A stretch of DNA of 64,000 nt from Sorangium cellulosum (GTDB taxonomy: Bacteria > Myxococcota_A > Polyangia > Polyangiales > Polyangiaceae), in assembly GCF_004135735.1 (NCBI RefSeq), contig NZ_CP012670.1, positions 1,984,001 to 2,048,000 of the forward strand. The letters run 5' to 3'. Below the pieces are notes generated by a model, which saw only the letters and a program-made list of their open reading frames with translations, ran no database searches and was not told the origin of the DNA. The first letter of the stretch is position 1; each line of letters opens with the position of its first letter. The translations under genes were made by a program, and so were the position numbers. Below are positions 10,592 to 20,154 of this stretch, piece after piece.

Positions 10592-11683
10592 ATGAGTGAA
10601 AAGCGCGACTTCTACGAAGTTCTTGGCCTCGCGCGGGACGCGACGCCCGACGACATTCGCAAGGCCTATCGTCAGGCGGCGCTGAAGTACCACCCGGACC
10701 GGAACCCGGGTGATGCGTCGGCCGAGTGTCGCTTCAAAGAGGCCACCGAGGCGTACCAGGTGCTCTCCGACGAGGAGAAGCGCCGGCGGTACGATCAGTT
10801 CGGGCACGCCGGCCTCGAGGGCATGGGCGCCGGCGGGTTCGACGGCGACATCTTTTCCCACTTCCAGGACATCTTCTCGGAGTTCTTCGGCGGCTTCGGC
10901 GGCGGCGGGCAGCGCCGGCGGCGCGGCCCCGCGCGCGGCCAGGACATCCGGGTCCAGCAGCGGCTGTCGCTGCGCGACGCCCTGCTCGGCTGCAAGCGCG
11001 AGGTGGTCCTCCGCACCCCGGTGAGCTGCGACGAGTGCTCCGGCTCGGGCGCGAAGCCGGGGACCAAGCGCAAGCCGTGCGGCACGTGCGGCGGCGCCGG
11101 TCAGGTCTCGACCTCGCGCGGCTTCGTGATGTTCACGCAGACGTGCCCCGAGTGCTCGGGCGAGGGGTCGGTCATCAAGACGCCGTGCGCCACGTGCAAG
11201 GGGTTCGGCGCGGTCGAGAAGACGCGGAAGGTCGTGGTCAACTTCCCGGCCGGCATCGACGGCGGCCAGCGGCTTCGGGTGCCGGGGCAAGGGATGCCGG
11301 GCGCCCAGGGCGCGCCGCCCGGCGATCTCTACGTCGACGTCGATCTCGCCGCGGACGAGCGGTTCGAGCGAGACGGCCTCGACCTCATCACGAGGGTGGC
11401 CGTCCCCTTCGTCGACGCGGCGCTCGGCAGCTCGATCAAGCTCGACCTGCCCGACGACACGTCGGTCGACGTCGAGATCCCGGCGGGCGTGCAGCCCGGC
11501 GAGGTGATCTCGGTGAAGGGCAAGGGAGCGCCCCGGATCGACGGCCGCGGCCGCGGCACCCTCCAGGTGATCGTCCAGGTCGAGGTGCCGCGGAACCTCT
11601 CGCCGGCGGCGCAGGAGCTGCTCCGCCAGTTCCAGGCCGAGGTCGCGAAGCACCACGGCGGCGCGAAGGCCGCGACCGCCTAG
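10592..11683 (+). CDS. dnaJ: Chaperone DnaJ (type I Hsp40)
   Basis: Co-chaperone of DnaK. 363 residues: J domain beginning DFYEVLGLARDA with HPD inside KYHPDRNPG, a Gly/Phe-rich stretch (GGFGGGGQ), four zinc-binding repeats (CDECSGSG, CGTCGGAG, CPECSGEG, CATCKGFG) and the C-terminal substrate-binding domains with VPFVDAALG. The start at 10592 matches the family N-terminus (MSEKRDFYEVLG). Complete type I architecture, so a full DnaJ rather than a CbpA-type protein. No dnaK or grpE is adjacent here. Confidence 0.96.
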   Translation: MSEKRDFYEVLGLARDATPDDIRKAYRQAALKYHPDRNPGDASAECRFKEATEAYQVLSDEEKRRRYDQFGHAGLEGMGAGGFDGDIFSHFQDIFSEFFGGFGGGGQRRRRGPARGQDIRVQQRLSLRDALLGCKREVVLRTPVSCDECSGSGAKPGTKRKPCGTCGGAGQVSTSRGFVMFTQTCPECSGEGSVIKTPCATCKGFGAVEKTRKVVVNFPAGIDGGQRLRVPGQGMPGAQGAPPGDLYVDVDLAADERFERDGLDLITRVAVPFVDAALGSSIKLDLPDDTSVDVEIPAGVQPGEVISVKGKGAPRIDGRGRGTLQVIVQVEVPRNLSPAAQELLRQFQAEVAKHHGGAKAATA

Positions 11684-11730
11684 GCGCGGCCCGGCGGGCG
11701 CGGCGAGCGGGCCGAGCCCAGGAGGCACGG

Positions 11731-11786
11731 GCTGGGCGCGCTCAGCGCATGGTGCCGAGCTGGGTGCGCTCAGCGCATGGTGCCGA
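11731..11786. repeat. 28-bp tandem duplication at the 3' end of the PrsW-like gene
   Basis: Two near-identical 28-bp units, 11731-11758 and 11759-11786. The second contains the TGA stop (complement, 11770-11772) and last codons of the minus-strand gene; the first is an extra copy downstream. Each unit contains the palindrome GCGCTCAGCGC. Confidence 0.85.
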
Positions 11787-12930
11787 GCCAGGCGCCCGCG
11801 CACGCGAGGCTGAAGGCGATCGGGGCGAGCGCGGTCGCGAACACGACGGCGACGGGCGCCGCGAGGCCGAGCAGCACCAGCGAGCCCAGGATGGCGAGCG
11901 CCGCGGAGGCGGCCGGCTCGATGACGCTGCCCGTCGCCGAGGCCCGGGCGACGAGGTAGCCGGCGACAGGGAAGGCCGCGATCGCCGCCGCGACCAGGAG
12001 CAGCAGCGGCGCGGCCGCGGCGGCCGAGGCGTCGCCCCGGTCCACCGCGGCGAAGTCGACGCCGAAGCGATGCCCGAGCGCGACCGCCGCGGCGAGGGTG
12101 GTCGTCATCACCCCGACCGTGACGAGCGCGCCGAAGGCGATCCAGGTGAACGTCACCGGCCGCTCCGTGCGCCGCAGCGCCTCGCGCACCGAGCCGAGCG
12201 ACGGCGGCGCGAGGCGGAACCGGCGCCCGCGCCGCTCGGAGCTCTGCGGCGACGCCCCCCGGCGGAGCAGGTCGCGCGCGGCCAGGAAGACGACGAAGCC
12301 GATGCCGAGGAGCATCGGCGCCGCGAGCAGGAGCGCGACCGGGCGGCACGCGAAGACGATGTAATCGTAGGCGCCGTTGAGCAGCATCGCGCCGAGCCAC
12401 GCGGCGTTGAAGCGACGGCCCCCGAGCGGGCGCTTGCGCTCGCGACCCAGCGCGTAGCCCCAGAGCGCGGCGAAGGACAGGTGCGCCGGCACCGCGAGCA
12501 GGGCCCGCACGATGTCGAGCGACGGCAGCGCCCGGCCCCACAGGTACACGGCGTTGTGGACCGAGACGAACCCGAGCGCCGCCGCGGCGGCGTAGATGAT
12601 CCCGTCGAGCGGCTCGTCCACGGTGCGCAGCCGGGCGACCGGCGCGACCGCCGCCACCTTCAGCCCCTGCTCCAGCGGCGCCGCGACCGCGAAGAGGTAG
12701 ACGAGCGTGATGGCGTCGAGCGAGCTGGCGGTCTTGTCGAGCCCCTGCCAGCGCTGGAGGAAGCCCTCGAGCAGCAGCGCCGGCACGAACGCGACGGCGC
12801 CGAGCAGCGCCGTCCCCACCACGAACCGGCGCCTGCCGTAGAGGCGCCGCGACGCCACGAGGAGCGCCGCGACCGCCCCGAGCGGCGCGGCGACGGTGGC
12901 GAGCCAGATGAGCACGGCGGCGGCGTTCAT
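11770..12930 (-). CDS. PrsW-family intramembrane protease-like protein, active-site residues altered
   Basis: A 386-residue polytopic membrane protein with about ten hydrophobic segments. PrsW proteases (glutamic-type intramembrane peptidases, CPBP/Abi-related) carry EExxK, FxxxE and HxxxG/D-type motifs in successive helices. Here the aligned segments read PLEQGLK (E87-Q88...K91), GFVSVHN (F121...H125) and AHLSFAALWG (H150), and the preceding DGIIYAAAAALG is typical of the family. Two usual glutamates are therefore Gln and His. Family membership is recognised from motif order; whether it still cleaves substrates is doubtful. It stands alone between dnaJ (convergent) and a beta-barrel gene. 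Confidence 0.7.
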   Translation of the reverse strand: MNAAAVLIWLATVAAPLGAVAALLVASRRLYGRRRFVVGTALLGAVAFVPALLLEGFLQRWQGLDKTASSLDAITLVYLFAVAAPLEQGLKVAAVAPVARLRTVDEPLDGIIYAAAAALGFVSVHNAVYLWGRALPSLDIVRALLAVPAHLSFAALWGYALGRERKRPLGGRRFNAAWLGAMLLNGAYDYIVFACRPVALLLAAPMLLGIGFVVFLAARDLLRRGASPQSSERRGRRFRLAPPSLGSVREALRRTERPVTFTWIAFGALVTVGVMTTTLAAAVALGHRFGVDFAAVDRGDASAAAAAPLLLLVAAAIAAFPVAGYLVARASATGSVIEPAASAALAILGSLVLLGLAAPVAVVFATALAPIAFSLACAGAWLGTMR

Positions 12931-12970
12931 CGCGGCGGTGGGCAGGGCGGCGGCGCGGCGTCCGTGTCCG

Positions 12971-13846
12971 CTAGAAGTGGAGCCCGGCGACCGCGGTCAG
13001 CGCGAGCGCCGAGCCCACGCCGGAGCCCTCGGCCGCGAGCAGATCGGCCTTGGCCTGCTGAGGCGAGGCGGCGGTCTCGCCCTTGATCCGCTCGATCGCC
13101 TGCGACGAGAGCCCCGGCCGGGTCAGCGCCATGAACTCCCAGCTCGCGTTCGCGCCGAGCGAGAAGACCGGCGACAGGTAGACATCGAGCCCGCCGGAGA
13201 TCCTCCCGTAGAAGCCGCGGATGGCGATGGCGTCGGCCGCGCCCCTCACCGCGCTCTTGACGTTGCCGAGGCCCACGTAGCCGAAGCCGAGATCGACGTG
13301 GGGGTCGAGCTTGCCAAGCGGGAGGTGCACGCCGGCCTCGCCGCCGACGCTGAACAGCTGCCAGTCGTTGAAGAACCCGATCCGGCCGCGCGCGCCCAGC
13401 GTGAAGAACAGCAGCCGGAGACCGGCCCCGGCCCCCACCACGCCGCCGTTCGCCGAGGTCGGGATGAACCCGGCCGTGAGCTCCTCCTCGTCGATGTTGA
13501 ACGTCTGGAGGCCGACGTTCTCGTAGCCCCCCTCGACGTTCAGCCAGGCGAGCTCGAGCCCGCGGCCCGAGTCCTCCTCCCTGGCCTCATCGAGGCGCCG
13601 CTCCGTGCCGCCGTCCGGCGGGACGGGCGGTGTGTCCGGCGCCTGCATCGGCGGGGGCGGGGCGAGGCCTCCGGCCTGCATCGACGGGTCGTACGGGCTC
13701 GGCTGGGCGGGCGCGGCGGCGGTGGGCGAGGCAGCGCCGTGCGGGGACCCCCCCGGAAACGGCTGGGCCTGCTGTGCCGCGGCGGTCGACGCCATGGGGA
13801 CCAGCGCGAGGGGCGTGAGCAGACAGAGCGCGCGGCGGGCGGTCAT
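12971..13846 (-). CDS. Predicted outer-membrane beta-barrel protein
   Basis: 291 residues with a clear signal peptide (cleavage after ASTAAA, about residue 24), then a Pro/Ala/Gln-rich linker of about 75 residues. The rest has alternating hydrophobic/polar strands (for example LAWLNVEGGYENVGLQ, VDLGFGYVGLGN, GFYGRISGGLDVYLS) and ends in Phe, the usual final residue of outer-membrane barrels. No family was recognised. Its start overlaps the stop of the upstream YacG gene by four bases (ATGA at 13843-13846), so the two are probably co-translated. Confidence 0.7.
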   Translation of the reverse strand: MTARRALCLLTPLALVPMASTAAAQQAQPFPGGSPHGAASPTAAAPAQPSPYDPSMQAGGLAPPPPMQAPDTPPVPPDGGTERRLDEAREEDSGRGLELAWLNVEGGYENVGLQTFNIDEEELTAGFIPTSANGGVVGAGAGLRLLFFTLGARGRIGFFNDWQLFSVGGEAGVHLPLGKLDPHVDLGFGYVGLGNVKSAVRGAADAIAIRGFYGRISGGLDVYLSPVFSLGANASWEFMALTRPGLSSQAIERIKGETAASPQQAKADLLAAEGSGVGSALALTAVAGLHF

Positions 13847-14082
13847 TCGTCCTCTTCCTGAGCGTTCCCTTCAGGTCCGTCGGTCCGTCGCCTCGACTCC
13901 AGGGCCTCGGCGTCTCCGGACGAGGAGACCGGTGGGCCAGGCACCCGGTAGCTGCCGTCGAGCCAGCGGCCGAGGTCGACCAGCTTGCACTGCGCCGAGC
14001 AGAACGGAAAGGCCGGGTTCTCGGGCCTGGGCCCCGCCGATTTGCGGCAGATCGGGCAGCTCGCGCCTGGCAACGGTCCCAT
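13843..14082 (-). CDS. yacG: DNA gyrase inhibitor YacG-like zinc finger protein
   Basis: A 79-residue protein with a four-cysteine zinc site, CPICRK near residue 9 and FCSAQCKLVDLGRWLDGSYRV at 28-47, matching the YacG pattern C-x2-C...C-x3-C followed by DLG.WL...Y. In E. coli YacG binds GyrB and inhibits gyrase. The C-terminal 30 residues are acidic and disordered. The start is fixed at the ATG complementary to 14080-14082, just before the CPIC motif. It shares a 4-base overlap with the downstream barrel gene. Confidence 0.88.
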   Translation of the reverse strand: MGPLPGASCPICRKSAGPRPENPAFPFCSAQCKLVDLGRWLDGSYRVPGPPVSSSGDAEALESRRRTDGPEGNAQEEDE

Positions 14083-14162
14083 GCGCGGTAACGTAGCAGC
14101 GTCCGTCCCGCGCATGTAGCCCGCGCGCGGCGCGCTGCCCGAGCCGGGCGAGCTCCGCGCGC

Positions 14163-15566
<1,404 letters not shown>

Positions 15567-15629
15567 GCGCCGGACGTAGAGCTCCGGGGCGAGACCGCAA
15601 GGCGCGCCGGGGCAGCCGCGCTGGACCGC

Positions 15630-16676
15630 TCAGCCAGGGGGCGTGCCTCGCGCGACCTCCGTGCGCACCACCTGGACCACGATCTCCACGTGGCGGCCGC
15701 CGGGCTGCGCGAACGACGCGCGGCCGCGGCCGCCCTCGAAGCGCCATGCCAGATCGGCCGGCGCGCCTGTCTCCTCGTCCCCCGCGCCCGCGCGGACGAC
15801 GGCGCTGACCTCCAGCGTCTGCCTGCCCGCGGTCACGGCCCCGCGCGCCACGGCGAACGTCCCGCCCCCGAGCAGCGCGATCGTCCGCTTCGCGAGGTTG
15901 CCGAGCTGGCGCGCGGGCGGCTCTTCCCCCTCCGGACGCCACGACGCGATGCGCCCGGCGTCGTCGATGTCGATCACGAAGCGCGCCTTGCCGGCGCTCC
16001 CCGGCGGGAGCGTCGCCCAGATCGGATCGCCCTGGCACGCGGGCGGGATCGCCCTCGTGAAGGCGCGCCCGAGGCTGCGCGCCGCGCTGCTGCCGGCCGC
16101 CCCGAAATCGCCCTGACCGCCCTCGCCGGCGTCGTCGCTCGACCGCGCGGCGGCGGAGCGCGCCTGCCCGACGGCGCGCCCGGCCGCCGCGGGCGCCCGG
16201 CGCTCCTCTCCCGGCCGAGGCGCCGCCGCGCTGGGCCGAGGGACCGCCCTGGCCCGCGGCGCGGCGGTCGCGGCGGTCGCGGGCGGCGCCTGGCCGCGCG
16301 GCGCGGCGGTCGCGGCGGTCGCGGGCGGCGCCTGGCCGCGCGGCGCGGCGGTCGCGGCGGTCGCGGGCGGCGCCTCCACGCCGCCGGCCTCTGCCCCGCG
16401 TTCCACGGGCGCTCGCGGCGGCGCGGCCCCGGCCGGAGCGGGCGTTGCTGGAGACCCCGCCGGCGCGGCGCGATCGTCGACCGGGCGCGAGGCGTCGCCG
16501 CTGCCCGGCAGCGCCGCCGTGGCCCCCGTCCAGAGGTCGATCGGCTCGCTCTCCCTCGTTTCGTGCGCGGGGCCGCGCTCGGGCTCCTGCGCCGACAGCC
16601 TCGCGGCCCCCCAGGCGCCCACGTGGACGACGAGCGACCCGAGGAGCGCCGGCAGCATCGCTCGTTGATCGCGCAT
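15630..16676 (-). CDS. TonB-like membrane-anchored protein with Ala/Pro repeat linker
   Basis: 348 residues. One N-terminal membrane segment (ALLGSLVVHVGAWGAARL, about 8-25) resembles the anchor of TonB-type energy transducers in delta-proteobacteria. A long Ala/Pro/Arg-rich linker contains three exact-length 14-residue repeats (PPATAATAAPRGQA type). The C-terminal domain of about 130 residues begins at ACQGDPIW and is strand-rich. Function is not certain; TonB/AgmX-like transport or envelope signalling is the best guess. The ATG at 16676 (MRDQRAML) puts the membrane segment at the N-terminus; longer versions would run into tsaB on the other strand. Confidence 0.6.
   Translation of the reverse strand: MRDQRAMLPALLGSLVVHVGAWGAARLSAQEPERGPAHETRESEPIDLWTGATAALPGSGDASRPVDDRAAPAGSPATPAPAGAAPPRAPVERGAEAGGVEAPPATAATAAPRGQAPPATAATAAPRGQAPPATAATAAPRARAVPRPSAAAPRPGEERRAPAAAGRAVGQARSAAARSSDDAGEGGQGDFGAAGSSAARSLGRAFTRAIPPACQGDPIWATLPPGSAGKARFVIDIDDAGRIASWRPEGEEPPARQLGNLAKRTIALLGGGTFAVARGAVTAGRQTLEVSAVVRAGAGDEETGAPADLAWRFEGGRGRASFAQPGGRHVEIVVQVVRTEVARGTPPG
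16255..16380 (-). repeat. Three 42-bp in-frame tandem repeats
   Basis: Units begin at 16255, 16297 and 16339. Each encodes 14 residues of the Ala/Pro linker in the TonB-like protein, so copy-number change would keep the frame. Confidence 0.9.
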
Positions 16677-16803
16677 CGGCTCGCACTCTGCCCTTCGGAC
16701 CCCCGCGCGGGGGCCATGACCCCGGTCACCTCGATGAAGCCCGTTGCCCGTGGACCGAGGTTCTGCCAGACAGCACCGCGGCTGCAACGTTCCCGGGCGC
16801 GCC

Positions 16804-17634
16804 TTGAAGCTCCTCTCCCTCTCGACCTCGACCCCGCGCGGCAGCGCCGCGCTCTTCGACGTGGACCTGGACGGACCCGCCGAGGCGGCCGCGCCCGCGC
16901 TCGCGCAGGGGAGCGGCGCCCTCGCCGCCGCGCGCCCCGCGGGGGCGCAGGGCGCAGGCGCGCGCCTGCTCGCGGCCACGACCTACGCCGATCTGCACGG
17001 GCACGCCGAGCGCATCTTCGGCGCCGTCGACGAGGTGCTCGCCGCGGCGGGCCTGCCGGCCGCGGCGATCGGGGCGCTCGGCTGTGACATCGGCCCCGGC
17101 TCGTTCACCGGGGTCCGCGTGGCGGTCGCGGCGGCCAAGGGCGTGGCGCTCGCGCTCGACGTCCCGGTCGCCGGCGTCACCTCGCTCGAGGCCATGGCCG
17201 CCGCCGCCTTCGCCGAGGGCGCGGCGAGCCCGGGCGATCTGCTGGTCCCCGTGATCGACGCGAAGAAGGGGGAGGTCTTCCTGGCCGCGTACGACGGGCC
17301 CGCGGCGCCGCCGCGGCTCTCGCCGCAGCACCTGCCGCGCGACGCCGCGCGCGACGCGGTCGCCGCGGTCGCCGCGGGGCGCCGCGTCGTCGTCGTCGGC
17401 GCGATCGCCGGGGAGATCGAGGCGCTGCGGCCGCTCGCCGCGCAGGGCGAGGCGCTCGACTACCCCGGCGCGATCTGGATCGGCCGCGTCGCGATCGACC
17501 GGCTCCGGGCCGCCGCCGCGCGCGGCGAGCGCGGGCGCCCGGGGGGCGGGCTCGATCCGGAGCTCCTCGAGCCGCTGTACGTGCGCGCGCCCGACGCGAA
17601 GCCGGCCGAGCTGGGATACACTCCGCCCCGATGA
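16804..17634 (+). CDS. tsaB: tRNA threonylcarbamoyladenosine biosynthesis protein TsaB
   Basis: Partner of TsaD in making the universal t6A modification at tRNA position 37; TsaB itself is a catalytically inactive paralogue of TsaD. 276 residues from a TTG at 16804 that gives the canonical N-terminus (M)KLLSLSTST. The diagnostic GPGSFTGVRVAVAAAKGVA is present. The protein is longer than the usual 220-235 residues because of an Ala-rich insertion near residues 20-60. Upstream TTG/GTG codons exist but add non-family sequence. It overlaps the next gene by four bases (ATGA). Confidence 0.92.
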   Translation: MKLLSLSTSTPRGSAALFDVDLDGPAEAAAPALAQGSGALAAARPAGAQGAGARLLAATTYADLHGHAERIFGAVDEVLAAAGLPAAAIGALGCDIGPGSFTGVRVAVAAAKGVALALDVPVAGVTSLEAMAAAAFAEGAASPGDLLVPVIDAKKGEVFLAAYDGPAAPPRLSPQHLPRDAARDAVAAVAAGRRVVVVGAIAGEIEALRPLAAQGEALDYPGAIWIGRVAIDRLRAAAARGERGRPGGGLDPELLEPLYVRAPDAKPAELGYTPPR

Positions 17635-18479
17635 CCCACCCGTCTGAAGGGGACCGCGCAGCGCCCGACGCCGCTCGTGGAGCCCTGAGCCCCAGCGACG
17701 CGGAGCGCGCGCTGCCCTCCGCGGCCGCGGCCGCGGAGGTGGCCCCCTCCGCCGGCGCGGCGCCGGCCGAGCCCGCCGAGCCCGGCGCCCGCGTGACGGT
17801 GACGCCCGCCGAGCCGGGGCCCGATCCCGAGCGGCTCCGCGCCCGCTTCGGCCGCCCCTTCGAGGCGGGCGACGTCATCTTCCGCGAGGGCGAGCCCGGG
17901 ACCGAGGCCTACCTCCTCGAAGAGGGGAGGGTCCGCCTCATCAAGAAGGTCCGCGGCGCCGAGCGCAGCCTGATGGTCCTGAAGCCCGGCGACCTGTTCG
18001 GCGAGTCCGCGCTCCTCGGCGGCGCCGCGCGCTGGTCGACGGCGATCGCGCTGTCGCGCGGCGTCGCGCTCACGCTCGATCAGGGCACGCTGCAGAACCT
18101 CGTCGAGCGCAACCCGGCCGTCTCCCTGCGCCTCATCAAGCAGCTCGTGGGCCGGCTCCGCGACGCGGAGGACCAGATCGAGATCATGATGCTCGCCGAC
18201 ACGCAGTCGAAGGTGGTGAACGCGCTGCTCAAGCTCGCGCAGCAGTCGCGCGGCGCGGGCGGCGCCCCGCCGAACGGCGCCTCGTTCGCGATCTCGCCGA
18301 TGGAGCTGTCCACCCGCGTCGGCCTCGACGTCGACACGGTGAAGCGCGCCGTGCAGCAGCTCCGCGAGGGCCAGTACGTGCGCGTCGCCGACGAGCGCCT
18401 CGAGATCCCCGACATCGACGCGCTGCGGAGGCTGTTCGGCCTGCTCGGCCTCAAGGACGAGATCCGCGGCGAACAGTGA
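17631..18479 (+). CDS. Crp/Fnr-family transcriptional regulator
   Basis: 282 residues. After about 65 residues of Ala/Pro/Glu-rich sequence comes a cyclic-nucleotide-binding-type domain (FEAGDVIFREGEPGTEAYLL ... LKPGDLFGESALLGG, about 80-165), a dimerisation helix and a winged HTH (SPMELSTRVGLDVDTVKRAVQQL, about 220-245). No Fnr-type cysteine cluster is present, so it is not an iron-sulfur sensor. The ligand and targets are unknown. The 4-base overlap with tsaB implies one transcript. Confidence 0.9.
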   Translation: MTHPSEGDRAAPDAARGALSPSDAERALPSAAAAAEVAPSAGAAPAEPAEPGARVTVTPAEPGPDPERLRARFGRPFEAGDVIFREGEPGTEAYLLEEGRVRLIKKVRGAERSLMVLKPGDLFGESALLGGAARWSTAIALSRGVALTLDQGTLQNLVERNPAVSLRLIKQLVGRLRDAEDQIEIMMLADTQSKVVNALLKLAQQSRGAGGAPPNGASFAISPMELSTRVGLDVDTVKRAVQQLREGQYVRVADERLEIPDIDALRRLFGLLGLKDEIRGEQ

Positions 18480-18583
18480 CGGGCAGGGAGCGCCTGCTCT
18501 CTCATCCTAGGTCGACCGGACCCCTGCTGGAAGTCGAATCGCGATCCTCGGAACGCGCCGCTTCTCCGGGGCAGATTCGCGGG

Positions 18584-18610
18584 TTGACGTTACCAGCAGC
18601 CTGGTTTACT
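18584..18610 (+). promoter_or_regulatory. Sigma70-like promoter of the TPR lipoprotein gene
   Basis: TTGACG at 18584-18589 and TTTACT at 18605-18610 with a 15-base spacer (16 if read as TTACTC). The start codon lies about 83 bases downstream. Confidence 0.5.
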
Positions 18611-18693
18611 CAGGGTTCCCCGCAGGCGGGCGGTGTCCCGTCCTGACGAGCCACCGCGCTGCGGCGTGACTCAGCCGCAAGTCGAAATCACCT

Positions 18694-19551
18694 ATGACAT
18701 CGCAGCGAACCAGGACAGCAGCGACGCGCGCGGGGTGCATCCGCGGCGGGGCTGTGGTCTTGTCGCTGCTGTCTCGCTTCGCGTTCTTGCCGCTCCTGCC
18801 GGCGGCGTGCGGCGGCGCGCAGCCGGTGGCGCAGGCGGACGAGACACGGGCGCTCGCGGAGTACGATCTCGCGCGCGACGCATTCCAGAACGGCCGCCTG
18901 CGCGAGGCGCTCGCGCACGTCGAGAGGTCGCTCTCGCTCGACGAGGACAACGCCGACGCCGCCTACCTGGGCGCCGTCGTGCTGCTCGGCTTCTGCGCGA
19001 GCGACGCGCGATCGAGCGACTGCCGCTTCGACAGCGCCGAGAAGATGGCGCGGCGGGCCCTCGACGCGAACCCGGAGATGCGGGACGCGAAGAACACGCT
19101 GGGGGTCATCCTCGTGCATCAAGGGCGCTACGACGAGGCGATCGCGGTGCTCAAGCCGCTCACCGAGGACATCCTCTATGCCTCGCCGGAGAAGTCGTGG
19201 GGCAACCTGGGCTGGGCGTACCTGCTCGAGGGCCGCAATGACGAGGCGATCGACGCGCTACGCCGCGCCGTCGCCGCGCAGCCGCTCTTCTGCGTCGGCC
19301 AGTACCGGCTCGGGCTCGCCTACGAGAAGCGGGGCGAGCTCGATCTGGCGCGCGAGGCGTTCACCAGGGCGGTCGAGACCGATCAGCCCGAGTGCAGGCG
19401 GCTGCAGGACGCGTTCGATGCCCGCGCCCGCGTCGCCGAAAGAAAAGGGCTCCTGGACGAGGCGCGCGCCGACCTCGAGCGGTGCCGCGAGATCGCCGCG
19501 ACGACGCCCGTTGGGCAGCGCTGCGCTGCACAGTTACGGACGTTGCAGTGA
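18694..19551 (+). CDS. TPR lipoprotein, PilF/Tgl-like
   Basis: 285 residues. A signal peptide with a possible lipobox (LLPAAC, about residue 37) is followed by TPR repeats (for example AAYLGAVVLLGFC, AKNTLGVILVHQGRYDEAI, SWGNLGWAYLLEGRNDEAI, YRLGLAYEKRGELDLAREAF). PilF in Pseudomonas and Tgl in Myxococcus are TPR lipoproteins that pilot type IV pilus secretin. The next gene is RodZ-like, and pilF-rodZ adjacency is also found in E. coli, which supports the assignment. Cysteines near 100 and 210-230 are unusual for a plain TPR. The specific role is inferred. Confidence 0.72.
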   Translation: MTSQRTRTAATRAGCIRGGAVVLSLLSRFAFLPLLPAACGGAQPVAQADETRALAEYDLARDAFQNGRLREALAHVERSLSLDEDNADAAYLGAVVLLGFCASDARSSDCRFDSAEKMARRALDANPEMRDAKNTLGVILVHQGRYDEAIAVLKPLTEDILYASPEKSWGNLGWAYLLEGRNDEAIDALRRAVAAQPLFCVGQYRLGLAYEKRGELDLAREAFTRAVETDQPECRRLQDAFDARARVAERKGLLDEARADLERCREIAATTPVGQRCAAQLRTLQ

Positions 19552-19600
19552 CACCCCTCGGTGCGTCCCTTCCGAGAAGGCCTTCGGGTCACGCTAGGGG

Positions 19601-19630
19601 TTGAGCAACGGCTCTCGGGGTGAGTAGAGT
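19601..19630 (+). promoter_or_regulatory. Possible promoter of the RodZ-like gene
   Basis: TTGAGC at 19601-19606, an 18-base spacer and TAGAGT at 19625-19630, about 30 bases before the ATG at 19660. Confidence 0.45.
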
Positions 19631-19659
19631 GACGACCGAATGACGATGGGTGGAATGGG

Positions 19660-20097
19660 ATGGAGTCGATCGGACGCTACCTGAGACGCACGCGTGAGGC
19701 CCGAGCCATGAGCGTGGAGGAGGTCGCCCGCGCCACGCGCATCCCCGTGATCTCCATCGAACGGATCGAGGCGGATCACTTCGACGACCTGCCGGGCGAG
19801 GTGTTCGTCCGCGGGTTCTTGAAGGCGTATGCGCGCGCCGTCTCGCTGCCGATGGAGGAGGTGCTGGCCCGGTACACGGCCAGCCGCCGCATCGCGCTGG
19901 TGACGCCGCTGCCTATCGCGGCGCCGGCGCGCACCACGCAGCAGAGCCGGCGCTTCGGGGTCGCTATCGCGTTCGTGCTGCTGCTCATCCTCTTCACGCT
20001 GGCGCTCAGCATCGTGCTCCGGCCCCGCGGCCACGACATGCCGCCGGAGCTGTCGGCGGGCACCGCCGCGGACGCTCGTATCTCCCTCCAGGCCTGA
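19660..20097 (+). CDS. RodZ-like HTH membrane protein (short form)
   Basis: 145 residues: an N-terminal cytoplasmic HTH of the RodZ type (GRYLRRTREARAMSVEEVARATRIP with IEADHFDDLPGEVFVRGFLKAYA, about 5-65), one membrane span (about 106-124) and only about 20 residues beyond it. RodZ links MreB to the elongation machinery through this HTH; the usual periplasmic beta domain (DUF4115) is missing here. It follows the PilF-like gene by 108 bases. A transcriptional regulator role is possible, but the FVRGFLKAYA motif is typical of RodZ. Confidence 0.82.
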   Translation: MESIGRYLRRTREARAMSVEEVARATRIPVISIERIEADHFDDLPGEVFVRGFLKAYARAVSLPMEEVLARYTASRRIALVTPLPIAAPARTTQQSRRFGVAIAFVLLLILFTLALSIVLRPRGHDMPPELSAGTAADARISLQA

Positions 20098-20154
20098 GGG
20101 CCAAATTTTCGGCGCGCCCGCGGCGGTCCGCCGTGCAAGGCTGCGCCGTCATCC

